Below are positions 63,876-64,000 of a DNA stretch of 64,000 nt, one piece after another. The translations under genes and the position numbers were made by a program. Within the stretch, counting starts at the first letter, position 1. Each line of letters opens with the position of its first letter. The stretch is from Acidobacteriota bacterium (GTDB lineage Bacteria; Acidobacteriota; Blastocatellia; Pyrinomonadales; Pyrinomonadaceae), in the NCBI GenBank assembly GCA_019639235.1, contig JAHBSG010000016.1, forward strand, positions 1 through 64,000, in the 5' to 3' direction. The notes beneath the pieces were generated by a model. It saw only the letters and a list, made by a program, of their open reading frames with translations, had not been told where the DNA came from and did not search any database.

Positions 63876-64000
63876 CTAGTCTTTCAGGTACTTCTTTCCC
63901 TTGAGCTTTGCGGGGAGCAGGCTGTCTTTCTCGTCTTCGGTTTCTTTCCCGTAGCCGAGTTCTTTCATCAATTTGGTCGGGGCATTGCGGAGCTTCATCG
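63876..64000 (-). CDS. rarA: Replication-associated recombination protein RarA, C-terminal fragment
   Basis: Only the last 41 or so codons are inside the window, ending at TAG (63876-63878). The visible protein MKLRNAPTKLMKELGYGKE, then SLLPAKLKGKKYLKD, matches the C-terminus of RarA/MgsA (LRNAPTKLMKELGYG followed by a LP..L.G..Y tail). RarA is an AAA+ ATPase working at stalled replication forks. The usual Y-x-H-D residues between the two motifs are replaced by TEDEKD, and the tail is shorter than in E. coli. The gene continues beyond 64000. Confidence 0.85.
   Translation of the reverse strand, partial: MKLRNAPTKLMKELGYGKETEDEKDSLLPAKLKGKKYLKD

Overview
This 64 kb window is a stretch of bacterial chromosome with high-50s percent GC by eye. 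It most resembles an acidobacterium of the class Blastocatellia (Pyrinomonadaceae or Chloracidobacterium type). That placement is inferred from gene content and was not tested. The supporting content is many secreted LolA-like proteins, an Oar-type outer-membrane receptor, a DUF5916/CBM9 outer-membrane protein, an ECF sigma/PDZ anti-sigma pair, serine/threonine-kinase-like and TPR-TonB envelope proteins, and a betaine-lipid pathway. I see no prophage, IS element, CRISPR array, rRNA or tRNA. Coding density is high, and many gene pairs overlap by 1-4 nt.

Layout. 0-10 kb: secreted proteins, an ECF sigma factor with its membrane anti-sigma, two tandem YtcJ-like amidohydrolases, and a DUF4920/DUF6883/DUF4926 run. 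10-17 kb: a large TonB-dependent receptor, a gene broken by an in-frame TAG, dusB and small secreted proteins. 17-25 kb: an S4-domain protein, a SurA/PrsA-type isomerase, mfd, an MscS channel and lysS. 26-33 kb: an SOS mutagenesis operon, imuA-imuB-dnaE2-SRAP, with its own promoter. Its genes carry short microsatellite-like DNA insertions that stay in frame. 32.7-40.5 kb: a minus-strand series of a PHP-domain protein, two GT4 glycosyltransferases, a membrane protein, an FtsX/MacB-like permease and btaA-btaB (DGTS betaine lipid), which looks like a membrane-lipid remodelling locus. 40.9-48 kb: DUF4097, DUF5916 and glycine-zipper envelope proteins, and citrate synthase. 48-53 kb: a housekeeping block (DksA-like, rlmH, rsfS, nadD, obg, rpmA, rplU). 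53-55.6 kb: hpt and an RpiB-like/DeoC pair with microcompartment-style N-terminal helices. 55.8-64 kb: a TPR-TonB protein, a pseudokinase, msrPQ, a DnaC-like loader, a cREC protein, an S41 peptidase with a TetR regulator, and the C-terminus of rarA.

The most unusual signal is a roughly 495-nt stretch between obg and rpmA, where these genes are normally contiguous. It has its own promoter-like sequence, many GNRA/UUCG-capped hairpins, a helix joining its two ends and a strong terminator. It matches none of the standard large RNAs (RNase P, tmRNA, SRP, 6S) that I can recall, so I report it as a candidate undescribed structured RNA. Other leads are a kinase-fold protein that has lost every catalytic motif, the repeat insertions inside the mutasome genes, and the betaine-lipid/glycosyltransferase cluster.
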